A DNA stretch of 64,000 nucleotides, taken from positions 85,841 through 149,840 of the forward strand of contig JAJKFJ010021977.1 of assembly GCA_027382625.1 (NCBI GenBank), read 5' to 3'. Below the pieces are notes generated by a model that worked only from the letters and a program-made list of their open reading frames with translations, was not told where the DNA came from and made no database searches. Position numbers and translations under genes: made by a program. This DNA is from Tetmemena sp. SeJ-2015. Its lineage: Eukaryota; Ciliophora; Spirotrichea; Sporadotrichida; Oxytrichidae. The first letter of the stretch is position 1. The number at the start of each line of letters is the position of its first letter. Below, piece by piece: positions 1 to 10,952 of the stretch.

Positions 1-1413
1 TTTTGAATCAAACAATTGAAAAAGTCCGTCCACCTTTCTAAGAGAAGAACTTATCTAAGGAAGAGCTGGCCAAGCTTCCTTTGAAAGCTTTTCTTTTCGA
101 TGCAAGATTTGTTCCAAGCAGAGGTGTATCTTGTCTCATCAAGATAATGCAAGGCACACTTGATCTCTAAAAATTAAGAACCCTCATGTCTTATCATCGA
201 AGCAAGCGTTATGATCTTTTCGAACTTGGAATAGTCCAACCCACTATGGTTTAGACCGGAGTGCTTAGTCCAGGCCAAGTTGGATACTTCCTTTCAAACA
301 TGAAATCAGTTTCTGATGCCCATATTGGAGACACTTTCTATGACGAAAAAGTTAATAAGAGCGAGATAGAAGCTTTTCCTGGCTATGCCATGCCTCAGGC
401 TATGGTTTTCGCTGGAATTTATCCAGAAGATCCTGATGACTATGAAGAGCTTGAGAAATCTTTACAAAAGCTCTGCCTGACTGATGGAAGTGTAGCATTT
501 AATTATGAGTCCAGTGCAGCTTTAGGGAGTGGATTCAGATGTGGTTTCTTAGGAATGTTGCATTTAGATGTGTTCAGACAGAGACTTGATGATGAGTATG
601 ATATGATATCCATCATCACAGCACCGACAGTATCCTACCGTGTTAGACTTAGAGGAAAGGACAAAGAGTTAAAAGTAGTAGATAATCCATTAGAAGCTCC
701 AGGAGAAGAGTATGTAGATTAGTGGTTCGAAGCGATTATGACAGCAACTTTGATTACTCCAGCTGAGTATTTTTGTTTATTTATTCTAAAGGCATAAAGA
801 CACTTTGCGAGGAGAAGAGAGGATAACTAATGCATTAAGAGTTTTTGAACAATTCAACAGTTGTGCATTACACCTATGAAATTCCCCTTTCAGAGCTGGT
901 GACAGATTTCTTTGATAGAATGAAATCAATCTCCTCCGGTTACGCATCTTTGGATTACGAATTCAACCGATACCAAGAGGCAGAAGTAGTGAAAGTTATC
1001 TTCCATTTAAATGGAGACCCTATAGATGCTCTGACTTTCTTAATACACGAATCGAGAGCAGTGGACTTTGCTAAGAAGTACTGCGCAAGACTGAAAGAAT
1101 TGTTGCCACCTCAACTCTTCAAGATAGCAATATAAGGAAAGATAGGCGGTAAAGTCATCGCAAGAGATGAGTAAGTATTTTTAAGAAGTTCATTTTTTAT
1201 AGTATTAAGGCATTAAGGAAGGATGTGCTAGCTAAGTGCTACGGAGGAGATATCACGAGAAAGAAGAAATTGCTCGAAAAGTAAAAGAGAGGAAAGAAAC
1301 TTATGAAAGCTAGGATGCTCGGACAGGTACCAGTTATTAAATATGCATTTTATTTAATCAAGGCATTTAATTATGACTCGGATGTATTTCTTGGATTACT
1401 CAAATAGAATTGA
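1..1413 (+). CDS. GUF1: GUF1/LepA translation GTPase (elongation factor 4), 3' part
   Basis: Partial gene entering from the left edge; the GTP-binding domain lies outside the window. LepA/GUF1 is a ribosome-binding GTPase, usually organellar in eukaryotes, that promotes back-translocation. Seen: the LepA stretch [20 protein letters not shown] near 265-325, then [31 protein letters not shown] and, near the end, [19 protein letters not shown], a LepA C-terminal signature. Reading through needs TAA/TAG as Gln and stops on TGA at 1411. A GT-AG intron lies at about 1171-1202. Two further interruptions (768-781 and 1345-1362) are pointer-flanked and are listed separately as IESs. The family call is firm; the last 25 residues depend on how 1345-1362 is resolved. 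Confidence 0.93.
768..781 (+). other. IES, 14 nt, pointer TATT, in GUF1
   Basis: TATT occurs at 768 and again at 782. Removing 14 nt gives [17 protein letters not shown], which has the LepA spacing between the EY and LCEE motifs. Reading the same place as a 17-nt GT-AG intron leaves the protein one residue short of the family pattern, so the IES reading is preferred. Confidence 0.7.
1345..1362 (+). other. Possible IES, 18 nt, pointer GCATTT, near GUF1 3' end
   Basis: GCATTT is repeated at 1345 and 1363, bounding an AT-rich 18-nt segment. It is a multiple of three, so the frame does not decide. An alternative is a 36-nt intron from the GT at 1327 to the AG at 1362. Confidence 0.4.
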
Positions 1414-1548
1414 AGCTTTCATATAATTAGGAATTCTATTCAAGATTAGAAATATCGTATGCTACATATTTAAAGCCATATTGTAAATTTTCTAGAAGTG
1501 TTACACTAAATAAATGCTTGAATAAAAATTTCAATTTTAAAATTCAAA

Positions 1549-4253
1549 ATGAAACAGAATTTTTAGTCAACTAAGCCGCCCCGATATCACCTGTAAAGCA
1601 GCTAAATGAGCTTTGCAAACTCTTCAAGCTTAAATAGCTAAAATGATGAAAATCTGAAAGAGCTTACTTAACCTTAATAAAACTATATTAAGCAAAAGAG
1701 TGGGATGAACCCACTTGCAGATATCTCTAACATCTAAATGCAGGATACTGTTCCTCACACCCTGACAAGCAGCTACTTAAAGAACTTCTAATCGATGGGT
1801 TATCAAGCTGATACTTAAAAATAAAAGGATAGGTATTTTAACCACTAAGATCAAAACTTGTCGAGCTCATTAAGTAGCTCTTAGTTAATAGAATCACATC
1901 AGAGCTAAAGAAACAACCCTAAGAATGACTTGAGTATGAAAAGCATTTTTTAGGACTAGAATAGTATACTCCATACCTCAAACTTGATAGAAATTAATTC
2001 AGGATAGAGGGACAAATACTTCTCCCAAGTCAGTTTGAACAAAGTAGAATTAGAAACACAATCTTCATTTATTGCTCTTTCATGTTCATAATTGTTGTTT
2101 TATCTAGGAATTAGAGAGCCTTTTCAAGGTAAAATGAATAAAGAGAGGAAGGTTTCAACACTCTAGATCCTTATTCAAAAAGCCCTAGCCTCGTTTCATT
2201 CCAATAGTCAAATCTAAACTGCTCTTAGATGAATACATTAGATCTCAATAACAGCCAAAGCTTTCAGATTTACTCAAACAATTAATCCTATAATATGATA
2301 GGTCTCTAAAATATCACAAGCTCTCAAGAAAATAATTGCCTTGATAGATTAACAGAATAACTACCAAATAAATCTTATATTGGGATATAATTTGATACCA
2401 GATTCTGCCAGAGTCAAGAATATAAAGAGTTCATGGCTTGAATGCCAGAAAAGTAGCGTTCCTTCGGGCAAAGGCTCCTAATATGGAACTTAATCTCACA
2501 TCCCTGTTTAAAACGCCATGGATCAGGTAATATTAAAGCACCACAAAGCAGCCTAAAAGTAATATCTCAAAATGAGAAGCATGCGATCAAATGCAATCAA
2601 CGCTTCAACTCAATAAACAAACATACCAAAATAAGAAAACAAAGTATTACAATCTTCCTAAATATCAACAATAAATCCACTTGAGAACTCTCAAATTTTA
2701 TCATCAGAAAGGATGTCCTCTTATCAAGACATATAATCTTACAGGAAAAAATCCGTCTAGCATGCGCCGAGGATCAATCAAGCTCTAAGACCTTAGCATT
2801 TTAGAGTGAACAGTCTCAATCAGGATTAATTCAATTCCAGTCATCTATAAAATGTAGCAAAGGATTACCAAACTCATCAGCAAGAATCATCATCTCAAAA
2901 CTTTAGGCAGGAAAATGATTATGATGATATCAAAAGCCATTACTAGGAAACTTTCAATCAAATTGGGCAGATTATATGGTATCTTATATTAGATTGTTTA
3001 AGGAGTCAACTAAAGGAAACCAAGTATTGGAGCTTTGTCTAATTAGTCTAATAACTCCTTTAGCAGGAGGACGACTGATTCTAAGCCATTTGCACTCTCT
3101 CGCTCTAACTCCAGAAGAACTAAAGATAATCTGCAAAACGATACAGAAGCTTAGATCAGGTAGAATATGTAATTTAGAGCCAAGGATCCTCCAAAGGCAG
3201 CTCCTAAATTTATAGCTTTAAAATCTACCAAAGCCCTAACAATACCTCAAGAGTTTAATCTCAAAACAGATCAGAGAGAAAACAGCAAGAAGAGAGAACA
3301 GAAATTTGAGTCAACACTCATTCTTAACCAAACCAAGTCTTTCCAAAATCGGATTTCTTCTGTTAAAAATTTGAGTCTGAATTAGTAAAATCCGATGCTT
3401 GCTGCTTTTACTTCTATCGATTCTTATGAAAGCTATGGTGGAGAGCCAATTCATAATATGAAATCTTATGCTTCGACAAGCCATTAGATGACTCAGAATC
3501 AGTCGCTTGCATTAAATTAAAATACTGAGAGAGTCTAATTGAACATCAAAATCAATAGTTCAGCAAGAAATATACCTTAAAAACCAAGTTCAGGATAACT
3601 CACGGCTACCAATAAGGAAATTAAAAGTCTTAATAAATGCTTCAGCTAGAATTTCAAAAAAATGAAAATAGGGCACAACTATGGGCAGCTATAATATAAA
3701 TTTTAAATTTACTTAAAAATTAATAATAGTGAACTATGCAAAGAGTAAAGTTCTGTAATGAATGATATATAAATATTATTAATTTTAATTAGACTTGAGT
3801 TCTAGAAGTTTATGATTGGGTTCTTATTATTCTTCAAAGAATTATTGGAAGTTATTGTAATTCAAAATTTAAAATAGGAATAGTTTAATTAATATATTAT
3901 CTATAAGTTGACTATAACTAATAATTTATGCACAGTATGCGTGCGGATCACTACTCTCAGCCCATGCTAGCAATTTCTTCTCAACTAACATCTCTAACTG
4001 TTAGTATCAAGATCTAAACAAATGAAATATAATCTAGAACTCTAACTCTAGTTGCTTGCTGAGTGAGGGAGAATAAGAAATTTTCAGATCACTCTCAATT
4101 TAGCGGATCTTATAGTTGTTCCTAATACTCTTGGTTTGATAAGGCTCACCCTTAAAGCTTAGTATATGGATGGGAAATCCAGCTTATTGCGTGGAAAATT
4201 TCACAAATCTTATTCAAAAATCGAGGAAAAAGTCACCAGTCCTACGATGTTTG
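1549..4253 (+). CDS. Q/S/N-rich protein with a TPX2-like motif (several exons or MDSs)
   Basis: I could not name the family with certainty. Starts at the ATG at 1549 and is open in the ciliate code for long stretches in changing frames (1549-2231, 2232-2430, 2578-3075, 3072-3780), so introns or IESs must lie near 2230, 2430-2580 and 3070. The protein is Q/S/N-rich and mostly low complexity. In the last well-read block (about 3190-3290) the string KALTIPQEFNLKTDQR resembles the short repeat of TPX2, a microtubule-associated spindle protein, preceded by KDPPKAAPKF. A coding-looking stretch at 4078-4253 may be the last exon; 3700-4078 is AT-rich and unclear. Function is inferred from one motif only. 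Confidence 0.55.
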
Positions 4254-4341
4254 ACATCTATAGTTCAAATATTTGCGACTTCAGTCTCTTTGTTTGATAA
4301 TTTTTGTCTTTTGAAAGCAGTCGTCTGCTTTTCAACCTCGC

Positions 4342-4758
4342 TCAAATCGAACTCATTTTCTTACGGTTTGAATTAAATGAAGAAGTATTTTAAATATGCT
4401 TGGTCTTATTGAGTCTTCTCTTTTGCTTATTATAATCATTGAGGTAGCAGTTTTGACATTTTCCCTTTGCGTAGACTAGTCTCTCAGGGTGCGGGCAAGC
4501 GTTAGCCTGGCTATTTCTACCATACTTGTGGTAGCAGTGGTTACACATGCCCTTTGCATAGTGCTTTGCACCCTTGTGAGGACATTTTAGGACCTCCATA
4601 GTTTTTCTACTGTTGACCTGTTTCGTGGCTGACTCTGATGGCAGATCTTCATTCTTTTTATGGGAAGAATCGAAGTCACCACTAGATAGGTTGTCAGCAG
4701 CATACAGGCTGTGTATCTTCTTTTCATCGTGGTCGCCATTCAAAGAGCCGTTGCTCAT
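4342..4758 (-). CDS. Small protein with two Cys/His repeats
   Basis: A short single-exon gene of about 138 residues. The acidic, Ser-rich N-terminal half is followed by two similar units, CPHKGAKHYAKGMCNHCYHK and CPHPERLVYAKGKCQNCYL, each with the spacing C-x-H, then KG-x-C-x2-C, so probably zinc-binding. The C-terminus is basic (KQKRRLNKTK). Read with the standard code it would stop at a TAA near 4390; in the ciliate code it continues 16 codons to TGA at 4342. The frame upstream of the ATG is also open, so an extra 5' exon is possible. Role unknown; a nucleic-acid or protein-binding mini zinc domain is an inference. Confidence 0.75.
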
Positions 4759-5063
4759 TGAGGGTGACCTGTCTGACCTCTAATACTAAGTCGAGTCCTC
4801 GTTCGATGATTAGTGGCCACCTACGTCAAATTAGCTAAGAAAAAATTACCTTAGCAAAAAGTTTGAAGTTTCTCCTGACAGGGCATATTCTTCCTGAAAG
4901 GATCCATATTTAATAAGTTATCAAATTATAAATCATAAATATGAAGCATTTTAATTCAATACAAAACTAAAAGCAATACAATTTTATTTGAGTAGATTAG
5001 TTTTTAATAAAATTCCTGCCACTTTACATTTACTAAAATTAGCTTAGAAAAATTCTTGTTTAC

Positions 5064-6188
5064 TCATAATAGGCATAATTTATTAAAAATTGGTAAGTTC
5101 TAGAATATCTGAGCAGGATTCTAATGCTATTCTGAGTTGGATTGTTAAGGGGGAGAAGCCCTTGTTCTCAAATGCTTGAGAGTATCTAGCTCATTTTGCA
5201 GGACTGTCTGTATACCTAATGATGTTAATTGGTAAAAATAAGTCTTACTTTATGAATCCCTTTCCGCTTCTTGGTGAGTAGGTTATGGAAGTAGTCTAGA
5301 GCCTGATTCGAAAAACATCTTGAGTGGGTCTTAATTTGAGATGCCTTTCTTTCCTGAGTTTTGCAAGGGCTACTGACTGCCTGTCCTACTTTGGAATTTC
5401 GACCTTTCAGTGAGCGATGTCAAATCTTAAATTTTTTGCTTCTGCAGAAGTTGCTAAATTAGCAACTAGTTCTCTTTTTAAATTTTTTATATGTAGTCGA
5501 GCAAGCTTAGGTTACCGTCTATAAAATATATCGATCATTCACTAATCACATATACGTCTAAGTTCTTATCATTTTTTTAAGGATAAGGTCCAGAATCACT
5601 TTATGAGCATACATTTATTTGCATATATTTATGAGGTAACTAGATGATGAGACTCAGAAAAAATTTGTGAATTCGGAGAGAAGGGGGCGCTCTATCGCTA
5701 ATTCTCTGTAGAAGCAAGTGCCTGAGTGAGAGTAGGCAATTTATTGAGTTCATTGAAAGTAGTATTAATGTTAGTATTATTGTTTGATCTAATTGGTTGG
5801 GGAAACGATGAGATTAATTAATTGTTCTATAGGGACAACATATTTCCTGTCAGGTTTTATTATTTATTCCCTTATTAAACTTCACAACCCGCTCCCTAGG
5901 TCTTATATTAGAGTGGCTCCTAGTGGCAAGTGGCCTTCAGTGCCTCGGCACCGCCCCTCAAAAATTAGTGGAGGGGCAACATAGAAAGTTGGTTTTCCTC
6001 ACTCTTGAGCTTGGAGGTACAATCACTTGTAAGATTGCTGATAAAATGAAATTACGATTATAAGTAGTGTATGAGCTGTTGGAGGATGCAGTAGGCTGAT
6101 TGAGTGAGAATGAGTCAAAAAGAGATATGCCTAAAAGTCTTGAGGGACAGTTGTCGTTGAAGGGCAAATTGGGAGTCTTTTTTGTCAT
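5064..6188 (-). CDS. Unknown Ser/Gln/Asn-rich protein
   Basis: Not recognised. Starts MTKKTPNLPFNDNCPS at 6188. After about 60 codons the frame shifts near 6020, and a long TGA-free frame follows to about 5600 (SSFPQPIRSNNNTNINTTF region). A later exon reads PLKMFFESGSRLLPQP at about 5310-5270, then a GT-AG intron at about 5212-5245, then QTVLQNELDTLKHLRTRASP. It stops at TGA 5064. The composition is typical of low-complexity regulatory or cytoskeletal proteins. Nothing points to an enzyme. Confidence 0.5.
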
Positions 6189-6512
6189 GGCTGCGAGTGC
6201 TTAAAGGGCAGGAGTCCAACCCAAGGTCTGCTATTGAAGTTACATCAGTTCAAACAATAATACTTGCTGTATTCTAGAATATTATATTTATTATTAACGC
6301 AGCCCGAATCTACGCCTCTATCACTCGACTGAAATCCATCAGCGCCTATTAATATTATCACAGCTACCCTTATTTTAGCTCTCCCTCTCTAATTTAGTAT
6401 TAAATTAGATTAAAAGCTGAATTTAGTACCTTCTATCTATACCACTCTGACAGGAAGAAAATTATCAAGAAAGTAGTAAAATGAGGAAATAATAAATAAA
6501 TACACTTGATCA
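6189..6512. other. Intergenic gap
   Basis: About 320 bases between two minus-strand genes. I see no coding pattern, repeat or RNA gene here. Confidence 0.4.
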
Positions 6513-7755
6513 TCACATCATAAAAGTCTAACTTTTTAATCCGCCAGATCTGACTTCGATCTCTATCAAATCGTTCTCATACTAAGAGATGTAGTCACTC
6601 TTTAGTTCCTAAGGTGTCTGCCTTGTAATCACTCGCAGCATAGATTCTGAAAGGATTAATTACTTGATATTAAAGATTACTCATCTCTTCAGACAAAAGT
6701 AAAGCTATCTGCTCATTTGTTTTAAGTAGCTCTTCTTCAGAAAGACTCTTATAAAACTTGATCAATAGCCTCAGGATTTCTACCATTTTCTAAATAACAT
6801 ATACTTTCTCTCTAAATCCTTACTTATTGATTTCCTTAACTTTGATGAAAGTGCAGCAATATCTCAAGCACTAGTCTATAGATATAAATAATTATAATAA
6901 ATGGCATAATTTTTAATTTATAATGTTCTCTCTTGGCAATCTATTTGTGAGGCCTATTTTCATCTGCTTTACTGGAGGTAGTGAGTTCATTAACTTCATT
7001 AAATTAGTTCTGGCACTTAAAATTATCATTAAAACAGAGACATACAAAATTGGCACTCTTGTTTTGAGTTTTGATGTTTTCCTCATAGAAAGCAACAATA
7101 GGCTTGAGAAAATTTCCATTCTGTACTTCTCTTTGCGGTAGAAGCTTAAGCCTGTGAATTCTTTTGAAGATAAGAACGGCCAAGGGTCCATATAATTTAT
7201 TCAGCTCCTCTGAAAGTTAGATAAAGCAGTATTTTTACTTGAGTTTGCATCACTACTATCTTCCTCTATTTCTATCCATTGCTTTGGAAGATTCACGTCA
7301 AGTAGTATTCAATTGAATATATAAGCAATAAATAATTATTCTGTTCTAAAAGTTTTCCACTGTTTCCTCATCGCTACCATCCGAATTGCCTTCACTTGAA
7401 TCTATTAAAGTTTATATTTTTCGATTATCTTTGTTCAAGCAAGAGAAATTACCTTAATTCAGCCTGGTGCCACCTAAAATAATTTGACACATTACTTTGT
7501 CTTACCTTGCAAAATTTGATCTTCTGATGCCAACGTGCGATAAAGTCTTCTTAAAATACTACTGATACCATTTCTCTCCTCCTCAGCATCTTCTGCTTCT
7601 TCATTTTCCCCATCTCTTCGACTCTCACCTTCTTGTTGCCCTCTTCCTCTCATCACTCTCATTAAGGTCCTGAAAGCAACATAAAAAAATAATTGTAATT
7701 TGATATGAAGCACCTATACTTATATTTGTGCTATTGCTCTAGTTATTTCTTTCCA
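6513..7755 (-). CDS. Unknown acidic protein with many introns
   Basis: Not recognised. Exons joined by eye: a start at about 7755 (MERNNQSNST), then a charged block MRGRGQQEGESRRDGENEEA, then GISSILRRLYRTLASEDQIL. A GT-AG intron from 7506 to about 7474 leads to acidic DSSEGNSDGSDEETVEN, then LPKQWIEIEEDSSDANS. After another intron (about 7200-7230) comes the best-folded-looking part, KELNKLYGPLAVLIFKRIHR and FLKPIVAFYEENIKTQNKS. Further introns are likely near 7050, 6880 and 6650; the last exon contains SDYISQYENDLIEIEVRSGG. Stop TGA at 6513. Gene structure is reasonable, but the N-terminal join is unresolved and function is unknown. Confidence 0.5.
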
Positions 7756-7841
7756 TTTTAATTTCAGATATTTCCTAAAATTAAATTATTTATAATATCC
7801 TTCAATAAATGCAAATATAATCATAGTTATATATAAAATAA

Positions 7842-10810
7842 TCAGGCGCCTATCTACTTGAATATATTGATAAACTCTTTTTCTCCTTTGGAATTCGCTG
7901 CTCTTATTACAAGTTTTTAAATTACTTCTCTTCTAGCTGGAAGACATCTGAATATGGGCATATCAGCTCCAGTCTCTTCTAAGTCTCCATAGTTAATCGT
8001 CAGATACATTTTCTCCAAAGGAGTAATAACTGGCTTCGGTGGCTCAACAGGCGCCTAGTCTTTTTTATTCTTAGGTGCAGGCTTAACAGGTTTCGTATCT
8101 AAAAAAATAAATCTTTTGCGGGAGGAGCTTCAACGACAGGAGGTTCCTCATCAGGGAGTAAAATGTTCAAGAATAAGAACTTTTCAATGAGTTCTCTTTT
8201 TTACTTCTTCTTTTCGATTTTGAGCTTTTCTTTTTCTCTCTAAACCATAATTCAAAAATTGAAATATAAGACTTACAAATTCATCAGTGACCTCATTAAG
8301 TTTGAAGTCTAACCTCCATTCTAAGTATTTCTACTAGAACCTTATTTTGCAACGCTTCATGTACAGCTTTAAAATATTATCCTTAACATTATTGTCTATC
8401 ATGTTAAGCCTCTTCCATAACGCTTGCTTTTCTTTAGTCTTCCTCTACATGCACAACTTTATTAGATAGGATTTTTCCTTATCCCAGTAGAGCTTTTAAA
8501 GAGACTGAATTCTACCTTCTTGAGCTTATTTGTAAAGCTTATAGTGACTTTGGATGCTAGCTGCTCTTTAGTAAAACTTATTAAGCTTCTGTTAATATTA
8601 AAAATTGTTTCATATCGTAGATTTCTGCAGTGTCTTATAAGAAGTATTTCATGATTTTTCCAGCCTCAAGGTTTTTTACTTCGTAAAGTGCGTTCCCATG
8701 AAATGTAAAAATGCTATAAAGCAGATTAACTTTTTTATAAAACTTACTCAGCCATTTTAAGTTAGTCTCTCTTTTCCATATCTCTCTTTTTCCTCTATGA
8801 CCATAATCTGAATTTGATAGCAAACATATTCACAGCGAATTTCGTTTTTGCTTCTCTAACAACAACTTCTCTTCTTTGATCGTATATCGTAAAGATGTGC
8901 TTGATAATTTATTGGGTAAGTATATTTTAGATCCAGTCCTATTTCCTATCATGCTCCATTTTCCTTTGGATGGCGTCAGTATGCATCTCTTACCGCTTAT
9001 CTTTAAGGATGTTTTGTCTATGAATAAGAAAAATCTTCATCTTTCTATTGTCATAGTCAATCATCTCCTTCCTCGATTTAGCTGATTCTATCCTTTACCA
9101 GGTAGTCCTTATTTTGAACAGCTTGTCTCTCTATATGTCATCAGGATCTATCTAAACTTAAATTTAAAGGAAATCAATGTGATGTTCTATAAACTTGCTC
9201 CATGTTCTTAGCCACAAAATTAATCTTGCTCTGCTTTTCTCTATTCTTCTTCATTATCTTTTCGAATATGTCGTTTTCTTGTTCCTTCCTTCTTTATCTC
9301 TCCGCTTCCTCCTCATCTTCAAGAGTGTCAGTTCTTCCCTTGCTCTTTTCATTCTTTGTAGCCTCCCCAAAATTAACTGTTATGGTGATTGAGCAGCCTG
9401 TTATTGTGTAGAAGGAGAGATAGATGAAATCAGTTTTAAAGTCATTTCTATCTGTTGAACCGATCGTGAAGCGTTAAGGCTAAATTATTAGTTAAATGTG
9501 GCGTATACAATATATATGACTTACATTTACAAAAGACTTAGCACAGCTATTTTCCTTGGGTTCTTTTACAGTCGTAGAGACAAACACTTTGAGATCTGAC
9601 TTTAGAGTTCCTGTGGGAAGCTCTTTATAGGCGATCTAAAATTTGGCTGGCGATGGTTGCCCTCTAACTTGAGCCTTAAAAGTCATGTAGCTTTCTTGCA
9701 GCACCTCTATATCAAAGGCTCTTCTAGGAAATATGACATTGACTGCTTCATCATGCTTCGAAGGTACTATGCTCATCAATTCGTAGTTGAGGCATTTGAT
9801 TTCTCTGTTTGTTTTGATTATGATGTTCTTGCAGTCTACCTTGTCTAAATTAGCGAACGACTACTTTTGCCTAAAATAGTGGTGAAAATGATAGTTTTAA
9901 GTTACTCAAGATGTCTCTGCATCAGATTAATTGTTTGAATAGTTTTATCAACAACCTTATTTTCGTAGGATGTCCACCCACTTATCGTGTGCTTTTATTC
10001 TAGCTTTGTTTTTGCAGTTGCTAACTTTATAAATCTTATCTTAAAGGAATAAATAAGTATAATTATGTGCAGAGATTTATCTATTGGCATGTCGCTCTAT
10101 GAGAGATATTCATAACTCTGACCATTTAAAACACTCTGACCTCCCTGAGTTGAATAAAAGGCAGTTGTTGGTCTTACTGCTCTGCCACCAAAACCCATAC
10201 CTCCGCCCATAGAGGCTGAGCTTGTCATCGGCCTTGAAGGAAAGTTATTTCTCTGACTACCTGATAAATGCTTCATATCTTTGTGAGCTCCTAGAAGACG
10301 ATGGCTCGGATTTGAAAGCATGCTAGATAAATTTATAAAAGATTTAAGGCCTATTTACATATTTGATCCTTCTGTTGATCCCATCAGATCGAGAGTAGAT
10401 TGAGTTCCTTTTAACCTTCTCATTCCACTCTTCTTCCGCTTGTTTGCAGAACCATCATCTTGAGAAGTGTGAGGTCGAGTCATAGAAATAGTTTTCATTG
10501 ATCTCTGGCCTGTGAGCCCCTCGTTTTCAGGTATCGTTTAAATCCTTGAGCCTCCCCTTATCGAATTCTTCGTAGACATTACTTAATTGCTGAGGAGTAA
10601 CTGATTAGAAAAGTTCTTTATGAGTTTGGACTTGTGATGTGCTGATTGTGGGACCACTCTTCTCTTCATAGAAGAGTGTCTGTCAAGAGAGTTGGATTAA
10701 TTATCATGATTCTGGGGAGAGGACTCTATTGTTAAGTTTCTTCTTCTTTATATTGCTTCAGTGCCTTTTCTGTGGCTTTTGGAGTCATTACGAGTTTAAC
10801 CTTAAAGCAT
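7842..10810 (-). CDS. Long coiled-coil protein with central beta-rich domain (ciliary/cytoskeletal candidate)
   Basis: About 900 residues after splicing. The Ser/Gly-rich N-terminus (MGGGMGFGGRAVRPTTAFYS) comes first, then a short helix. A domain of about 130 residues follows, containing ELMSIVPSKHDEAVNVIFPR and FTIGSTDRNDFKTDFIYLSF, with the alternation of a beta sandwich. Then come about 450 residues of charged coiled coil (RQRRKEQENDIFEKIMKKNR; QALWKRLNMIDNNVKDNILK; KYLEWRLDFKLNEVTDEF). The Pro/Lys-rich tail includes VVEAPPAKDTKPVKPAPK and the end is KEFINIFKQIGA. Clear GT-AG introns occur at about 9888-9922, 9474-9520, 9150-9192, 8723-8758 and 8228-8275; 8097-8110 is an IES. The frame runs through from ATG 10810 to TGA 7842. 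I infer a structural cytoskeletal role; no enzyme motif is seen. Confidence 0.7.
8097..8110 (-). other. IES, 14 nt, pointer AGAT (ATCT on +)
   Basis: ATCT at 8097-8100 and 8111-8114 bound ten T/A-only bases plus a pointer. Without the 14 nt the frame runs PPAKDTKPVKPAPK; with it, the frame breaks. There are no GT-AG ends. Confidence 0.8.
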
Positions 10811-10952
10811 TTTCAACACTAGGCCAAACAATAATAATTTAAATAAATTAATTTGCTATCAAAACTTCTACAAAAGCAAGGAATTTAAATTACAGATCAG
10901 AATACGATGCATTTCCATCATTAAAATAAAATAATTCACAGTAGTTCATCAT

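Noticed and set aside
1171..1202. IES in GUF1 with pointer AGTA
   Set aside because: The GT-AG intron reading gives the conserved [16 protein letters not shown]; the pointer reading does not.
5100..6200. Plus-strand fragment at 5793-5984
   Set aside because: The minus strand has a longer frame with better composition over the same bases.
9195..9411. Leu/Phe-rich plus-strand frames that look like membrane proteins
   Set aside because: They are the complement of a Lys/Glu coiled coil on the minus strand.
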